From Clostridia bacterium (GTDB lineage: Bacteria; Bacillota; Clostridia; Christensenellales; CAG-138): DNA of 32,293 nt. The DNA is taken from the NCBI GenBank assembly GCA_017428025.1, contig JAFRRO010000061.1:1-32293 (forward strand), read 5' to 3'. This document shows, piece after piece, positions 6,454 to 14,670 of this stretch. Position numbers and translations under genes: made by a program. The notes below the pieces were generated by a model. It was given only the letters and a program-made list of their open reading frames with translations, searched no databases and was not told the origin of the DNA. Within the stretch, counting starts at the first letter, position 1. Each line of letters starts with the position of its first letter.

Positions 6454-7896
6454 TCACGCAAACAGCATATCCTCCATATAAAACTCCGCAAAATCCGCAT
6501 CGCCGCTCAGCGAAAGATACGTGCCGATCTCCCGAAGATGCATCAGCGCGCGTTCTCCGTCCGGATCCGACAGCACCGTGCCTGCGCCGTCCAACGCCGC
6601 ATTTCCGATCGGCACGGTACGGTTTGCGAGCGCGCGCGGAAACAGTCCGATCCGCGCCGACGAAACGGGGTCGATCCGGCTGCCGAACCCGCCCGCCGCA
6701 TAGAATGCCTGCACATCGGACGCGTCCGTTCCGGTCTTTTTGAGCACCGTATGGATGCCTGCGCAGATTGCCGCCTTCGCAAGCTGGATCGCGCGCACAT
6801 CCTGCGGCAGCAGCGCAACGCCGTCCGCAAGCGGATACGCCCGTTCCATGCGTCCCGTTTCATCGATCATTCCGAGATCGAGCAGAACCGCGATCAGATC
6901 GATGAGCCCGGAACCGCAGACGCCGATCGGCTTTTGCCCGCCGATCGTATGAAAACACACTTCGCCCCCCGCTCTCCATACGCGGTCGATCGCACCGGGA
7001 ACGCTTGCGCAGCCGCAGGAAATGCCCGCACCTTCGAGCGCCGGTCCCGCCGCTGTGGACGCCGTGATCAGCGTTCCGTTCCGATACAGTGCGATCTCGC
7101 CGTTCGTCCCGACATCGCAGAGCACGGAACAGCGCGTCCTTTCGCACATGCCGGATGCGAGGATCGCGCAGGCGAGGTCCGCGCCCGCAAACGCGTGAAA
7201 ACACGGAGGAAAATAAAACTCCGTATCCGCAATCCGGTCATGCGTGCCGAACAGATGCTTCGCCGAAAACGGCGCCTTTGAAAGGTCGGACGGGTCGAAC
7301 CCGTTCAACAGATACAGCATCGTCGTGTTCCCCGCTGTCACCGTGCGGGAAATCGGCTTTCCGGGCGCGGCTTGTTCCGCCATCCGCCCGATCGCATCCC
7401 ACAGCATCGATTTGAGAGCGTCTCCCTGCCCGCGCATCGCCGCCTCGATCCTGCCGATCACGTCTGCCGCGACCTGCATTTGCGGATTGATGCGCGTCGC
7501 TTCCCCGACGCATGCGCCGCTGCATAGATCGAACACGCGCATGGCAAGCGTCGTCGTTCCGATGTCAAGCGCCGCGCCGTATCCCTGCGCCGAATCGTTC
7601 TGGCGCAAACGCTTTGTCTGCGTGCCCGTGTCGATCGTCATATCCGCATAATCCGGCAGGATGACCCGGCAGTCGCCGAGCGCCGTCGTTCGGCAAAGCA
7701 GGTACGCCCCGCTTTGCGCATCCGGCTCCGAGAGCGCGCCGCTCGCCTCGACCGCACATTTTCCGCATACGCCCCGCCCGCCGCACGGTAGCACAAAGGC
7801 AACGTCGCTTTGCGCAAGCAGCGTTTTCAGCGGCATCGGCGGCGAAAACGCGATCTCCGTTTCCGTTCCGCCCTGCATCAGCAGCAGCTTCGACAC
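6454..7896 (-). CDS. RACo-type corrinoid protein reactivator ([2Fe-2S] plus ASKHA ATPase)
   Basis: 480 residues from a GTG start at 7896, with GGAGGG 6 bases upstream and one base after the DUF2284 stop. The N-terminus is a plant-type ferredoxin domain with Cys38, Cys44, Cys47 and Cys68 (LPCGGRGVCGKC). From about residue 107 an actin-like ATPase fold follows: LDIGTTTLAMR, CDVGTNGEIAL, AAGPALEGAGISCG, GVCGSGLIDLI, FYAAGGFGSRID. This is the layout of RACo/RamA-like activators, which use ATP and one electron to return oxidised Co(II) corrinoid to the active Co(I) state. Its presence implies that the operon's corrinoid protein goes through demethylation cycles. Cytoplasmic. Confidence 0.92.
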   Translation of the reverse strand: MSKLLLMQGGTETEIAFSPPMPLKTLLAQSDVAFVLPCGGRGVCGKCAVEASGALSEPDAQSGAYLLCRTTALGDCRVILPDYADMTIDTGTQTKRLRQNDSAQGYGAALDIGTTTLAMRVFDLCSGACVGEATRINPQMQVAADVIGRIEAAMRGQGDALKSMLWDAIGRMAEQAAPGKPISRTVTAGNTTMLYLLNGFDPSDLSKAPFSAKHLFGTHDRIADTEFYFPPCFHAFAGADLACAILASGMCERTRCSVLCDVGTNGEIALYRNGTLITASTAAGPALEGAGISCGCASVPGAIDRVWRAGGEVCFHTIGGQKPIGVCGSGLIDLIAVLLDLGMIDETGRMERAYPLADGVALLPQDVRAIQLAKAAICAGIHTVLKKTGTDASDVQAFYAAGGFGSRIDPVSSARIGLFPRALANRTVPIGNAALDGAGTVLSDPDGERALMHLREIGTYLSLSGDADFAEFYMEDMLFA

Positions 7897-7897
7897 G

Positions 7898-8443
7898 TCA
7901 TTCCCTCCACAGCAGGATTCCGAAATAAGTTACCGTATTTGTACCGTTGGTGTATTTCAGCGTGGTCCGGCGCGCGGTGCAGTACACATCGATTCCGTAC
8001 GCTTCCATCGGCGCGACCGTCAGGTCCGGATGTCTGCACGGCTGACCGGACGGCTTCGTACACACCTTGCAAAGCGTGCAGCCGCCGCATGAAAGCAGCA
8101 GGTATTCGCCGAGCGACTTTGTCTGCACGCGTCTTTTCACGCGCTGTGTGACGGCTGTATGATGCCGCACCGCGCGCTCCATGCCCTCGATGTCGAAGCT
8201 GTCCTCGATCGGGTAGACCGTCTGAAACAGCACGGCATGCGAAAACCGCCCGATGTCGCGCATCAATGCATCGATCTCTCCGATCGCAGGCGGACAGACC
8301 CAGCAGCGGTCGAACTTGCCGCATTGATTGGCCGCGCAGATGCCGCGAAAGTCGGCAGACAGCACGACGCGCCCGTCCGGCACCGTCTCCGCGCGATGCG
8401 CCCCGCAGGCGCAGATTTCTTTGATCAGCTCCGCTTCACGCAT
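7898..8443 (-). CDS. DUF2284 predicted metal-binding Cys-rich protein
   Basis: 181 residues with two Cys clusters: Cys36, Cys41, Cys47, Cys50 (the segment CAANQCGKFDRCWVCPP) and Cys119, Cys122, Cys125, Cys128, Cys136 (SCGGCTLCKVC then QPC), the hallmark of DUF2284. They look fit to hold an iron-sulfur cluster or zinc. The function is not established. Members often sit beside corrinoid methyltransferase genes, and here the gene lies between a methyltransferase (8-bp overlap) and the RACo reactivator (1-base gap), so a role in electron delivery or cofactor handling for reactivation is a fair guess. Cytoplasmic, no signal peptide. Confidence 0.8.
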   Translation of the reverse strand: MREAELIKEICACGAHRAETVPDGRVVLSADFRGICAANQCGKFDRCWVCPPAIGEIDALMRDIGRFSHAVLFQTVYPIEDSFDIEGMERAVRHHTAVTQRVKRRVQTKSLGEYLLLSCGGCTLCKVCTKPSGQPCRHPDLTVAPMEAYGIDVYCTARRTTLKYTNGTNTVTYFGILLWRE

Positions 8444-9485
8444 GGGTTTGATAAACGCCGTAGGTCTTTGCGAGTTCGATCATGCGCTCGGCGCGTTTCA
8501 GATCCGCGTTCGCGGGATACTCGCAGCCGGTCGCAAGCACGAATCCGCCGCCCGCCGCCATCGCATCGATCTGCTCGCGGCAAAGTTTGTCCCATTCGCG
8601 ATCCGTGCCGTACACCGCGCCGGTAGGCGGCAGACAGCCGATCAGCGTCACCCGGTCGCCGTATTTTTGTTTGCAGGCCGCAAAGTCGGCGCAGTCGTCC
8701 GGGGGGTACAGGAAGGAGATCGCGGACGGTGCGATCGCGTCGATCTGCACGTCGAAATAGATGTTCTGTCCGCAGTTGTGAATCATGTTCATGCAGCCGT
8801 GCTCGCGCACGGTCTGAGCGAGCATACGCATTGCGTCGCTTTCAAACGCCTGCCACATCGGCTTGCTCATGATCGATCCGCTTGCAAACAGCGTGTCCCA
8901 CATGATCGCGTCCGCGCCCGCGTCGCACAGCGCACCGGCATACTGCGCAAGCGTTCCGGCGACGTTCTTCACCGCGCGCTTGACCGCTTCCGGCTCGTCG
9001 TACAGGTCCATATACATGTCCTGTTGATTGCGCAGCATCGACAGCGTACCGAGCGGTCCGAACACGAACGAGATGATCGGCACCTTGCCTTTCAGGGTCT
9101 TTGCAAGCATGCGCACCACCTCGACGTGCATCATCATGCGCTTGCCGGTGCGGTAATCGATCTGTTCGATCCGGTCGTAGTCCTCCGGCTCCCGAATGAC
9201 CGGCGCCGAATAATCCGGATGCGCCGCCTCATTTTCGGGAAAGACCAGTTTCTGTCCCCATGCCTCGCATTCGACGGAAAGGTCGATCAGCGTCAGCACG
9301 CAGTCGAGATCGTAGCGCTCGACCGCCTTCAGATACGCATCGGCACAGGTCTTTGCGTCCGTCGCCCACGTCCGGTAGTCCGCGCCGATAAGCCTGCGCG
9401 TTGCACCCGCCAGAATCGGGTACACGGGCACGCGGTCCGCCTCGCGATGCTCAAGCGCCGCCGTCATTCGTTCCCAGGCGTTCAT
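8436..9485 (-). CDS. UroD-family corrinoid methyltransferase A (MtaA/MtbA-like)
   Basis: ATG 9485 overlaps the corrinoid gene stop as ATGA and has AAGGAG 11 bases upstream; 349 residues, normal for the family. A uroporphyrinogen-decarboxylase-type barrel with the zinc motif of the methyltransferase branch: His236-x-Cys238 (IHNCGQ) and Cys321 (ATGCEYP). True uroporphyrinogen decarboxylases lack this motif, so methyl transfer to or from the adjacent corrinoid protein is the likely reaction. The N-terminus MNAWERMTAALEHREADRVP is typical. It could be the substrate demethylase (MT1) or a second-step transferase; sequence alone does not decide. Family high, substrate unknown. Confidence 0.87.
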   Translation of the reverse strand: MNAWERMTAALEHREADRVPVYPILAGATRRLIGADYRTWATDAKTCADAYLKAVERYDLDCVLTLIDLSVECEAWGQKLVFPENEAAHPDYSAPVIREPEDYDRIEQIDYRTGKRMMMHVEVVRMLAKTLKGKVPIISFVFGPLGTLSMLRNQQDMYMDLYDEPEAVKRAVKNVAGTLAQYAGALCDAGADAIMWDTLFASGSIMSKPMWQAFESDAMRMLAQTVREHGCMNMIHNCGQNIYFDVQIDAIAPSAISFLYPPDDCADFAACKQKYGDRVTLIGCLPPTGAVYGTDREWDKLCREQIDAMAAGGGFVLATGCEYPANADLKRAERMIELAKTYGVYQTHA

Positions 9486-10135
9486 ACGGCTTGCTTCTCC
9501 TTCATTTCCCGACAGAACGCCGCCGCCTGTTCCGCCGCCGAAGCCGCGTCCGGGGTGTATGCGTCCGCACCGATCTGCGCAGCAAACGCCGCCGTAACCG
9601 GCGCGCCGCCGACCATAATCTTTACGCGATCGCGAATGCCCGCGTTTTCCGCCGCGCGCACCACGTCGCCCATCACGTTCATCGTCGTCGTCAAAAGCGC
9701 GGAACAGCAAATGATCTGGCAATCCTCCTCGATCGCCGTTTCGATGAACTGCTCCGGCGGAACGTCCGTTCCGATGTCGATCACCTCAAGACCCTTGCCC
9801 TCCATCATCATGGCGACAAGATTCTTGCCGATGTCGTGTAAATCGCCCATCACCGTGCCGATGCAGACCCTGCCCGCCGCCTGTACGCCGCTCTCCGTCA
9901 AAAGCGGTTTCAGCACGTTCGCGCCCATCTTCATCGCGCGCGCCGCAATCAGCACCTCCGGCACGAACACCTCGTTGTTGCGAAACCGAACGCCGATCGC
10001 GTTCATGCCCGCCAGCAACCCCTCGTTGAGGATCCGGTCGGCAGGAAATCCTTCGTCGATCGCCTGCTGCACCAGCGCTTTTACTTCCTTTGCCCTGCCG
10101 GCTTCCAGCTGCAGCGAGATTTCTTTCAGTTCCAT
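9482..10135 (-). CDS. corrinoid (methyl-carrier) protein, MtbC/MtmC-like
   Basis: 217 residues, with CAGGAGA upstream of ATG 10135. A helical cap domain (about 1-85, FRNNEVFVPEVLIAARAMKM) is followed by a cobalamin-binding Rossmann domain whose signature GDLHDIGKNLV gives the lower cobalt ligand His100 (DxHxxG at 98-103). Later motifs SALLTTTM and VGGAPVT line the nucleotide tail pocket. It carries the methyl group on cobalt between a donor-specific methyltransferase and an acceptor enzyme. It overlaps methyltransferase A by 4 bases, so the two are made together. This is the size and layout of one-carbon corrinoid carriers for methylamines, methanol-like donors or betaines. Confidence 0.92.
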   Translation of the reverse strand: MELKEISLQLEAGRAKEVKALVQQAIDEGFPADRILNEGLLAGMNAIGVRFRNNEVFVPEVLIAARAMKMGANVLKPLLTESGVQAAGRVCIGTVMGDLHDIGKNLVAMMMEGKGLEVIDIGTDVPPEQFIETAIEEDCQIICCSALLTTTMNVMGDVVRAAENAGIRDRVKIMVGGAPVTAAFAAQIGADAYTPDAASAAEQAAAFCREMKEKQAV

Positions 10136-10153
10136 TCCGATTCTCCTGTTGAT

Positions 10154-11740
10154 TCAATTTGTATCGCCGCCCGCTGCGGGTGCGAGGTCCTCAAATACCG
10201 TCAGATCGATCCCGCCCGCATCGAGCACGCCGTTTGCATGCGTCGTTCGTCCCGCGGTCGAGAACACCGTTTTGAACCGTCCGTCAAGCGCAATCCGCTC
10301 GCTGCGCTCCGACGGGTTGACCGAAATGACATACCTGCCGCGGCGGAACACGAACGGGTATGCGCCTTCCTTTGCGTACGCAACGCGAAAATCTCCGTCC
10401 GCACCGAACGCCGGATCGGACTTGCGCAGAGCGACGGCGTCCCTGACCGTATGCCACAGCGAGCCGGCGCGCGTGCGCTGCTGTGCAATCGTCGGCGCAT
10501 CGGGTGCGGAATCGACCGGCAGATAGGTTTGATCGGCGGCGGAAAAGCCCTTGTTCTTTCCGTCCGACCATTGCATCGGTGTGCGCGAACCGGTCCGATA
10601 GTATCCGCCCTCCTTGGACGTCAGCCCTATTTGATACCGCATGCCGATCTCGTCGCCGTAATACAGAAACGGAACGGTCGGGAACAGCAGAATGAATGCC
10701 GCGATGGCCTTCAATTCCTCCTCGCTGCGCAGATGCGAGTATCGAACCATATCGTGATTGCCCGTCGGCAGGCACATGTAGCCGCGTCCGCGAATGTACC
10801 GGTATTTGGGCAGAAACTCGTTGAGAAAGCGCGTCACATCGCCCTTGCCGTCGCGATGGAAGAAGCACGGCGCCGCCTCCGCCTTGTCCACGTAATCAAA
10901 CGGCGCCGTCTGAAACAGCGCGTTATAGCCGACGCTGTTGAAATGCAGATAAAAGTCCATATGGAAGCCGGCATCGATCGCCTGCTCTGCGCAGGACCAC
11001 TCCGAGAGCAGTACCGCGTCCGGATACTCGCGCTCGAACATTTCTCGCACCTCGTTCCACAGCCGCTTCGTGCCGGTGAACAGCGGGTCGTTCTTGACGA
11101 GCGAGTATGCCATGTCCACGCGGAAGCCGTCGCATCCGGCGTCGAGCCAGAACCGCATGACGTGCTTCATCTCCTCCAGCGTCGCTCTGCAGTCCGGATG
11201 ATCCGGCGGAAGCTGCCAGTCATACTGCCGGTTTTCAAAGCCGTAGTTCAGCGCCGGCTGCGAGCTGAAAAAGTTGACCATATAGTTGCCGTCCCGATCG
11301 GAAAGCCCGCTCATCAGGCGGAACCCCTCCGGATAGTCGAACGCATTGCCCGTCCAGATATACCGGTTTGTGTACGCGTTCTTTTCCGGTTTTTTCGATT
11401 CGAGAAACCACGGATGCCGATCCGACGTGTGTCCCGGAACGAGATCCAGCAGCACGCGCATGCCGCGGCGGTGCGCCTCATTGAAAAAGCGGATCGCGTC
11501 CTCGTTCGTCCCGTAGCGCGGTGCGATTCTGCAGTAGTCCGTGATGTCGTAACCCGCGTCCATAAACGGGGATTCGAAGCAAGGATTGACCCAGATCGCG
11601 TTGATCCCGAGTGCGGAAAGATCGTCGAGCTTTTCGGTCATGCCGGCAAAATCGCCGATGCCGTCGCCGTTTGCATCGTAAAAGCTCTGCGGATAGATTT
11701 CATAGAATACGGCTTCGGAAAGCCAGGAAGGCAGATGCAT
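10154..11740 (-). CDS. GH13 alpha-glucosidase-like enzyme, cytoplasmic
   Basis: ATG 11740 is preferred over a longer frame; it overlaps the stop of the upstream methyltransferase (TGATG) and AAAGGGG precedes it. 528 residues without signal peptide. The catalytic triad of family GH13 is complete: nucleophile Asp199 (GFRVDMA), acid/base Glu237 (LLSEWS), transition-state Asp320 (TGNHDMVRYS). Early motifs VFYEIYPQSFYDANGDG and LDLVPGHTSDRHPWF are typical of alpha-1,x-glucosidases of the oligo-1,6-glucosidase and trehalose synthase group. It probably hydrolyses or rearranges imported alpha-glucosides. It sits between a methyltransferase and the corrinoid gene, which ties sugar cleavage to methyl transfer. 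The exact linkage is not predictable. Confidence 0.9.
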   Translation of the reverse strand: MHLPSWLSEAVFYEIYPQSFYDANGDGIGDFAGMTEKLDDLSALGINAIWVNPCFESPFMDAGYDITDYCRIAPRYGTNEDAIRFFNEAHRRGMRVLLDLVPGHTSDRHPWFLESKKPEKNAYTNRYIWTGNAFDYPEGFRLMSGLSDRDGNYMVNFFSSQPALNYGFENRQYDWQLPPDHPDCRATLEEMKHVMRFWLDAGCDGFRVDMAYSLVKNDPLFTGTKRLWNEVREMFEREYPDAVLLSEWSCAEQAIDAGFHMDFYLHFNSVGYNALFQTAPFDYVDKAEAAPCFFHRDGKGDVTRFLNEFLPKYRYIRGRGYMCLPTGNHDMVRYSHLRSEEELKAIAAFILLFPTVPFLYYGDEIGMRYQIGLTSKEGGYYRTGSRTPMQWSDGKNKGFSAADQTYLPVDSAPDAPTIAQQRTRAGSLWHTVRDAVALRKSDPAFGADGDFRVAYAKEGAYPFVFRRGRYVISVNPSERSERIALDGRFKTVFSTAGRTTHANGVLDAGGIDLTVFEDLAPAAGGDTN

Positions 11741-12753
11741 CAGACACCCCTTTCTTCCAGCGCGCGCAAGACCGCCGTGAGGTTTTCTTCGGGCGTATCC
11801 ATCGGCACCTCGCAACCCGCCGACGAGATATACCCGCCGTCGAACAGATCCGCGCAGGCGTTGACCCGCTCGCGCACGAGTTCGGGCGTACCCTGCAGCA
11901 GGATCGCAACCGGATCGTAATTTCCGCAGATCACGGTATGTCTGCCCTTCGCGGCGTCCCTCGCCGCACGAAGATCAACCATCCAGTCGACGTCCACGAT
12001 GTCCGATCCGGTCTCGACCATCTGATCCAGCACCTTCGAGGTGTTGCCGCAGATATGCAGCTTCGTTCTGCCGCCCACCGCATGCACGGCGTCGACGATC
12101 GCTTTCTGATACGGGAACGCAAACGTTCGATACATCGCGGGCGAGATCAGCGAGCTTGCCGCGTCGCCGATGCCGATGATGTCCGCGCCGGCCCTGACCT
12201 GTGCGGTTGCAAAGCGGATCGCCTGCCTGCAGGTAATGTCGAGCAGCGCGTGGATCGCGTCCTCGTCCTCGCAGGCGATGTCGGTCAGAAAGTCGTTGAT
12301 GCCGCGCAGATCGCACGCTTCCGCGAACGCGCCTTCCACCCATCCGCCGATCACGTATTCGCCGCGATACTGCTGCAGATGCTCGATCGCCCTGAGCCGA
12401 TCCTCCGAGCGCTTTCCGTTGTACGGATCGTACGGTTTCAGCTTGTCCGGTGCATCGTACAGGTCGTCGATCAGCGCAACGGGACTGTACGGCACACCGT
12501 TTTCGGGCATGCGCACCCGTGCGCCGAAGCCCTCCGCCTCGCGCATCGGGTCGGAAATAGCGGAAAGCATGTCGATCCCGTACCGTTCGCTGACCGCAAA
12601 ATCGCAGTCGCACAGCACGCGGTAGTCGCTCACGTAGTCGCGAAAGCTCCGTCCGCCCTGCTTCGCCGAGAAGAACATCACGATATTGAAATTCGGAATG
12701 CGGTCCGGCTTCCGCCCGTTCAGCACCGCTTCTACGCGTTCCCTTGCATGCAT
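11740..12753 (-). CDS. UroD-family corrinoid methyltransferase B
   Basis: ATG 12753 is chosen: AAGGAG lies 8 bases upstream, while a GTG three codons earlier would overlap that site. 337 residues. UroD-type barrel with the methyltransferase zinc motif His233-x-Cys235 (KLHICGNT) and Cys314 (SSAGCEVPMDTP). It is only distantly similar to methyltransferase A and differs through the N-terminal half, so the two probably act on different partners: one on the methylated substrate, one on transfer out of the corrinoid, or on two substrates. It lies 5 bases after the GH127-like gene and overlaps the GH13 gene by one base. Cytoplasmic. Confidence 0.85.
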   Translation of the reverse strand: MHARERVEAVLNGRKPDRIPNFNIVMFFSAKQGGRSFRDYVSDYRVLCDCDFAVSERYGIDMLSAISDPMREAEGFGARVRMPENGVPYSPVALIDDLYDAPDKLKPYDPYNGKRSEDRLRAIEHLQQYRGEYVIGGWVEGAFAEACDLRGINDFLTDIACEDEDAIHALLDITCRQAIRFATAQVRAGADIIGIGDAASSLISPAMYRTFAFPYQKAIVDAVHAVGGRTKLHICGNTSKVLDQMVETGSDIVDVDWMVDLRAARDAAKGRHTVICGNYDPVAILLQGTPELVRERVNACADLFDGGYISSAGCEVPMDTPEENLTAVLRALEERGV

Positions 12754-12758
12754 CGTTT

Positions 12759-14663
12759 TCACTCCTTATAGATTTGATCCGAATCCCGATAGACCGGGAA
12801 GGTCGTCCGGCGCAGCGTCGTGGCGCAGATCGGCGCAAGCGCGAGCGAAACCGGATATGCGTAGCGATCCAGCGCGCGCACGTTGAGGCAGAATCGCCCC
12901 TCCGAAAGCGGATATCCGTGCTGCACGCGGGCGGGCTCGGAGCATTGCAGCTGCCCCGCTGCGTCCGTCAGGATCGTATAGTCCCAGTTGGCATGCGGCT
13001 TCGGCATGAGATCCATATCGAAAAAGCCGCGCATGCCGTACAATCTGCGCACCCGCCGCACCGCTTCGATCGGCTTCGCGTACAGCAGCGTGCCGCACGC
13101 CACCCCGAACGTTCCGTCCTTTGCCTGCACAAGGTGCGGTCGGCCGGTCAGCGTCAACACGACGCTGTCACGATTCGATACCGGACGGTCGAGCACGAAC
13201 AGCGCGCCGTCGCGCCGGCCCTTTGCGCGCTCGCCGTTGCACAGAACCGTGAACGATTCGGCAAACGCCGGAATGCGGAGCGCGAACGCGGTCTCGCCCT
13301 TGCCGGAGAAGCGGAACTTCACGGTATGATCGAACGGATACTCAGTCGTTTCGATCACGGTCAAGCCACCCTTTGCGGTCTGTATACGCAGTGACAGCGG
13401 CAGATACAGGTTGGCGATCAGCAGCCGGTCGCGCTCAACGAATGCGCGCCGGACGAACGCAGGCATCATCCGCCCGGCGTTTGCCGCACAGCAGCCCGCC
13501 GCATCGTCGTGCGTCGGCGAATAATCGAACCGCGGATTGACCGACGCGGACGCGTCGTACATGTTGTCTGCGCCAAGGTACTGGATCATCTTGCCCGAGG
13601 CATGCTTCGAAGCCAGCCCCGCATTGTACACGAGCCATTCGAGCCGGTCGGCGTATGCGAAATCGCCGGTCAGCTCCTGCGCACGCAGGTAATCGTACAT
13701 CAGCTCCACCGTGGAGCAGTATTCGTATCCGACCGACGGAATCGGAACCGAGCCGCCGAACACGCTGCTACGCGCGTCGTTCTCCATCACGAGCGAACTT
13801 TGATACGTGCCGATAAACTCATCCGATTTGCACGAGCCGGAAAGCGTCAGATTCCGATCCAGCTTTTTCATGGCGCAGGCGTATGCCCGCTCGTACACCG
13901 GATCGCCGGTCATCTGATACAGCAGCAGCGGAATGCGCAGACTCTCGCAGGTATGCGGCCCGTGTCCCACGAACGGGACCGCCGGATCGAACAGGTTGAC
14001 GAAGCGCAGATCGTCCTCGATAAACTGCGACGGATGCTCGCAGTAATCCCGATACAGCCTAACGCAGAACGCGCGGTACGCATCATTTTCCGTCAGACGG
14101 TACAGCTCATAAAACCCGTCGATGATCATCAGTCCGTGCACCTTGCTGCCGTCCTCGTCCGGCACCGCAAAGACCGAATCCGGCACATTCGCAAGAATGT
14201 TGTCCGCCATGCGGATCACCGCATTGAGCACCTTCTCGCGCTGCGTGATGCGATAGTACGCGAGCAGAACGCGCATGATGCGGCTCTGCGTCCAAAGCTC
14301 TCCGAACCGCGCCGTCACGATGTAGCGCGCGCCCTTTTGATAAATGCCGATGTAGCCGTCCGCATCCTGATGCGAAAGCACGCTGTCGATGATCGCGTTC
14401 GTCTTTTCGATCAGCGCGCGGTCGCGCAGCAGAAAGGCGAGCTCCGTCAGTCCTTCGAGCCAGTTGCCGCGCACCTCGCCCGGCCACCAGGAGCTCCAAT
14501 ATCCCTGTTCCTTATGCTCGACCTGCTCCGCGCCGAAGATGTCCGTTCCCGCGTCGGGAAAGATTTCATCGAGATGCCCGGTCATGCCGTTTGCATCGCG
14601 GCGCAGCAGCTCGCGCACCCATCCGCTTACCGTCAGCCGTCCGTTTGCTTCCTTCACTTTCAT
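12759..14663 (-). CDS. GH127-like (beta-L-arabinofuranosidase/DUF1680 fold) protein
   Basis: 634 residues, close to the family norm. The (alpha/alpha)6 barrel region carries the zinc-site pattern of GH127: Glu324-x-Cys326 (VGYEYCSTVELM) and Cys391-Cys392 (AAGCCAANAGRMMP). Known members cleave beta-L-arabinofuranosides with a zinc-bound cysteine nucleophile. The glutamate that serves as acid/base shortly before the ExC motif in characterised enzymes is not evident here, so the reaction may differ. C-terminal beta domains follow (about 430-634). No signal peptide: it acts on imported sugar. It sits 7 bases after the next gene upstream in the operon. Confidence 0.8.
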   Translation of the reverse strand: MKVKEANGRLTVSGWVRELLRRDANGMTGHLDEIFPDAGTDIFGAEQVEHKEQGYWSSWWPGEVRGNWLEGLTELAFLLRDRALIEKTNAIIDSVLSHQDADGYIGIYQKGARYIVTARFGELWTQSRIMRVLLAYYRITQREKVLNAVIRMADNILANVPDSVFAVPDEDGSKVHGLMIIDGFYELYRLTENDAYRAFCVRLYRDYCEHPSQFIEDDLRFVNLFDPAVPFVGHGPHTCESLRIPLLLYQMTGDPVYERAYACAMKKLDRNLTLSGSCKSDEFIGTYQSSLVMENDARSSVFGGSVPIPSVGYEYCSTVELMYDYLRAQELTGDFAYADRLEWLVYNAGLASKHASGKMIQYLGADNMYDASASVNPRFDYSPTHDDAAGCCAANAGRMMPAFVRRAFVERDRLLIANLYLPLSLRIQTAKGGLTVIETTEYPFDHTVKFRFSGKGETAFALRIPAFAESFTVLCNGERAKGRRDGALFVLDRPVSNRDSVVLTLTGRPHLVQAKDGTFGVACGTLLYAKPIEAVRRVRRLYGMRGFFDMDLMPKPHANWDYTILTDAAGQLQCSEPARVQHGYPLSEGRFCLNVRALDRYAYPVSLALAPICATTLRRTTFPVYRDSDQIYKE

Positions 14664-14670
14664 GTTCTCT

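Noticed and set aside
8328..10526. 732-codon plus-strand open frame opposite the corrinoid genes
   Set aside because: It is the antisense of GC-rich genes. The product is rich in Arg/His/Ala in random order, while the minus-strand frames carry clear family motifs and ribosome sites.
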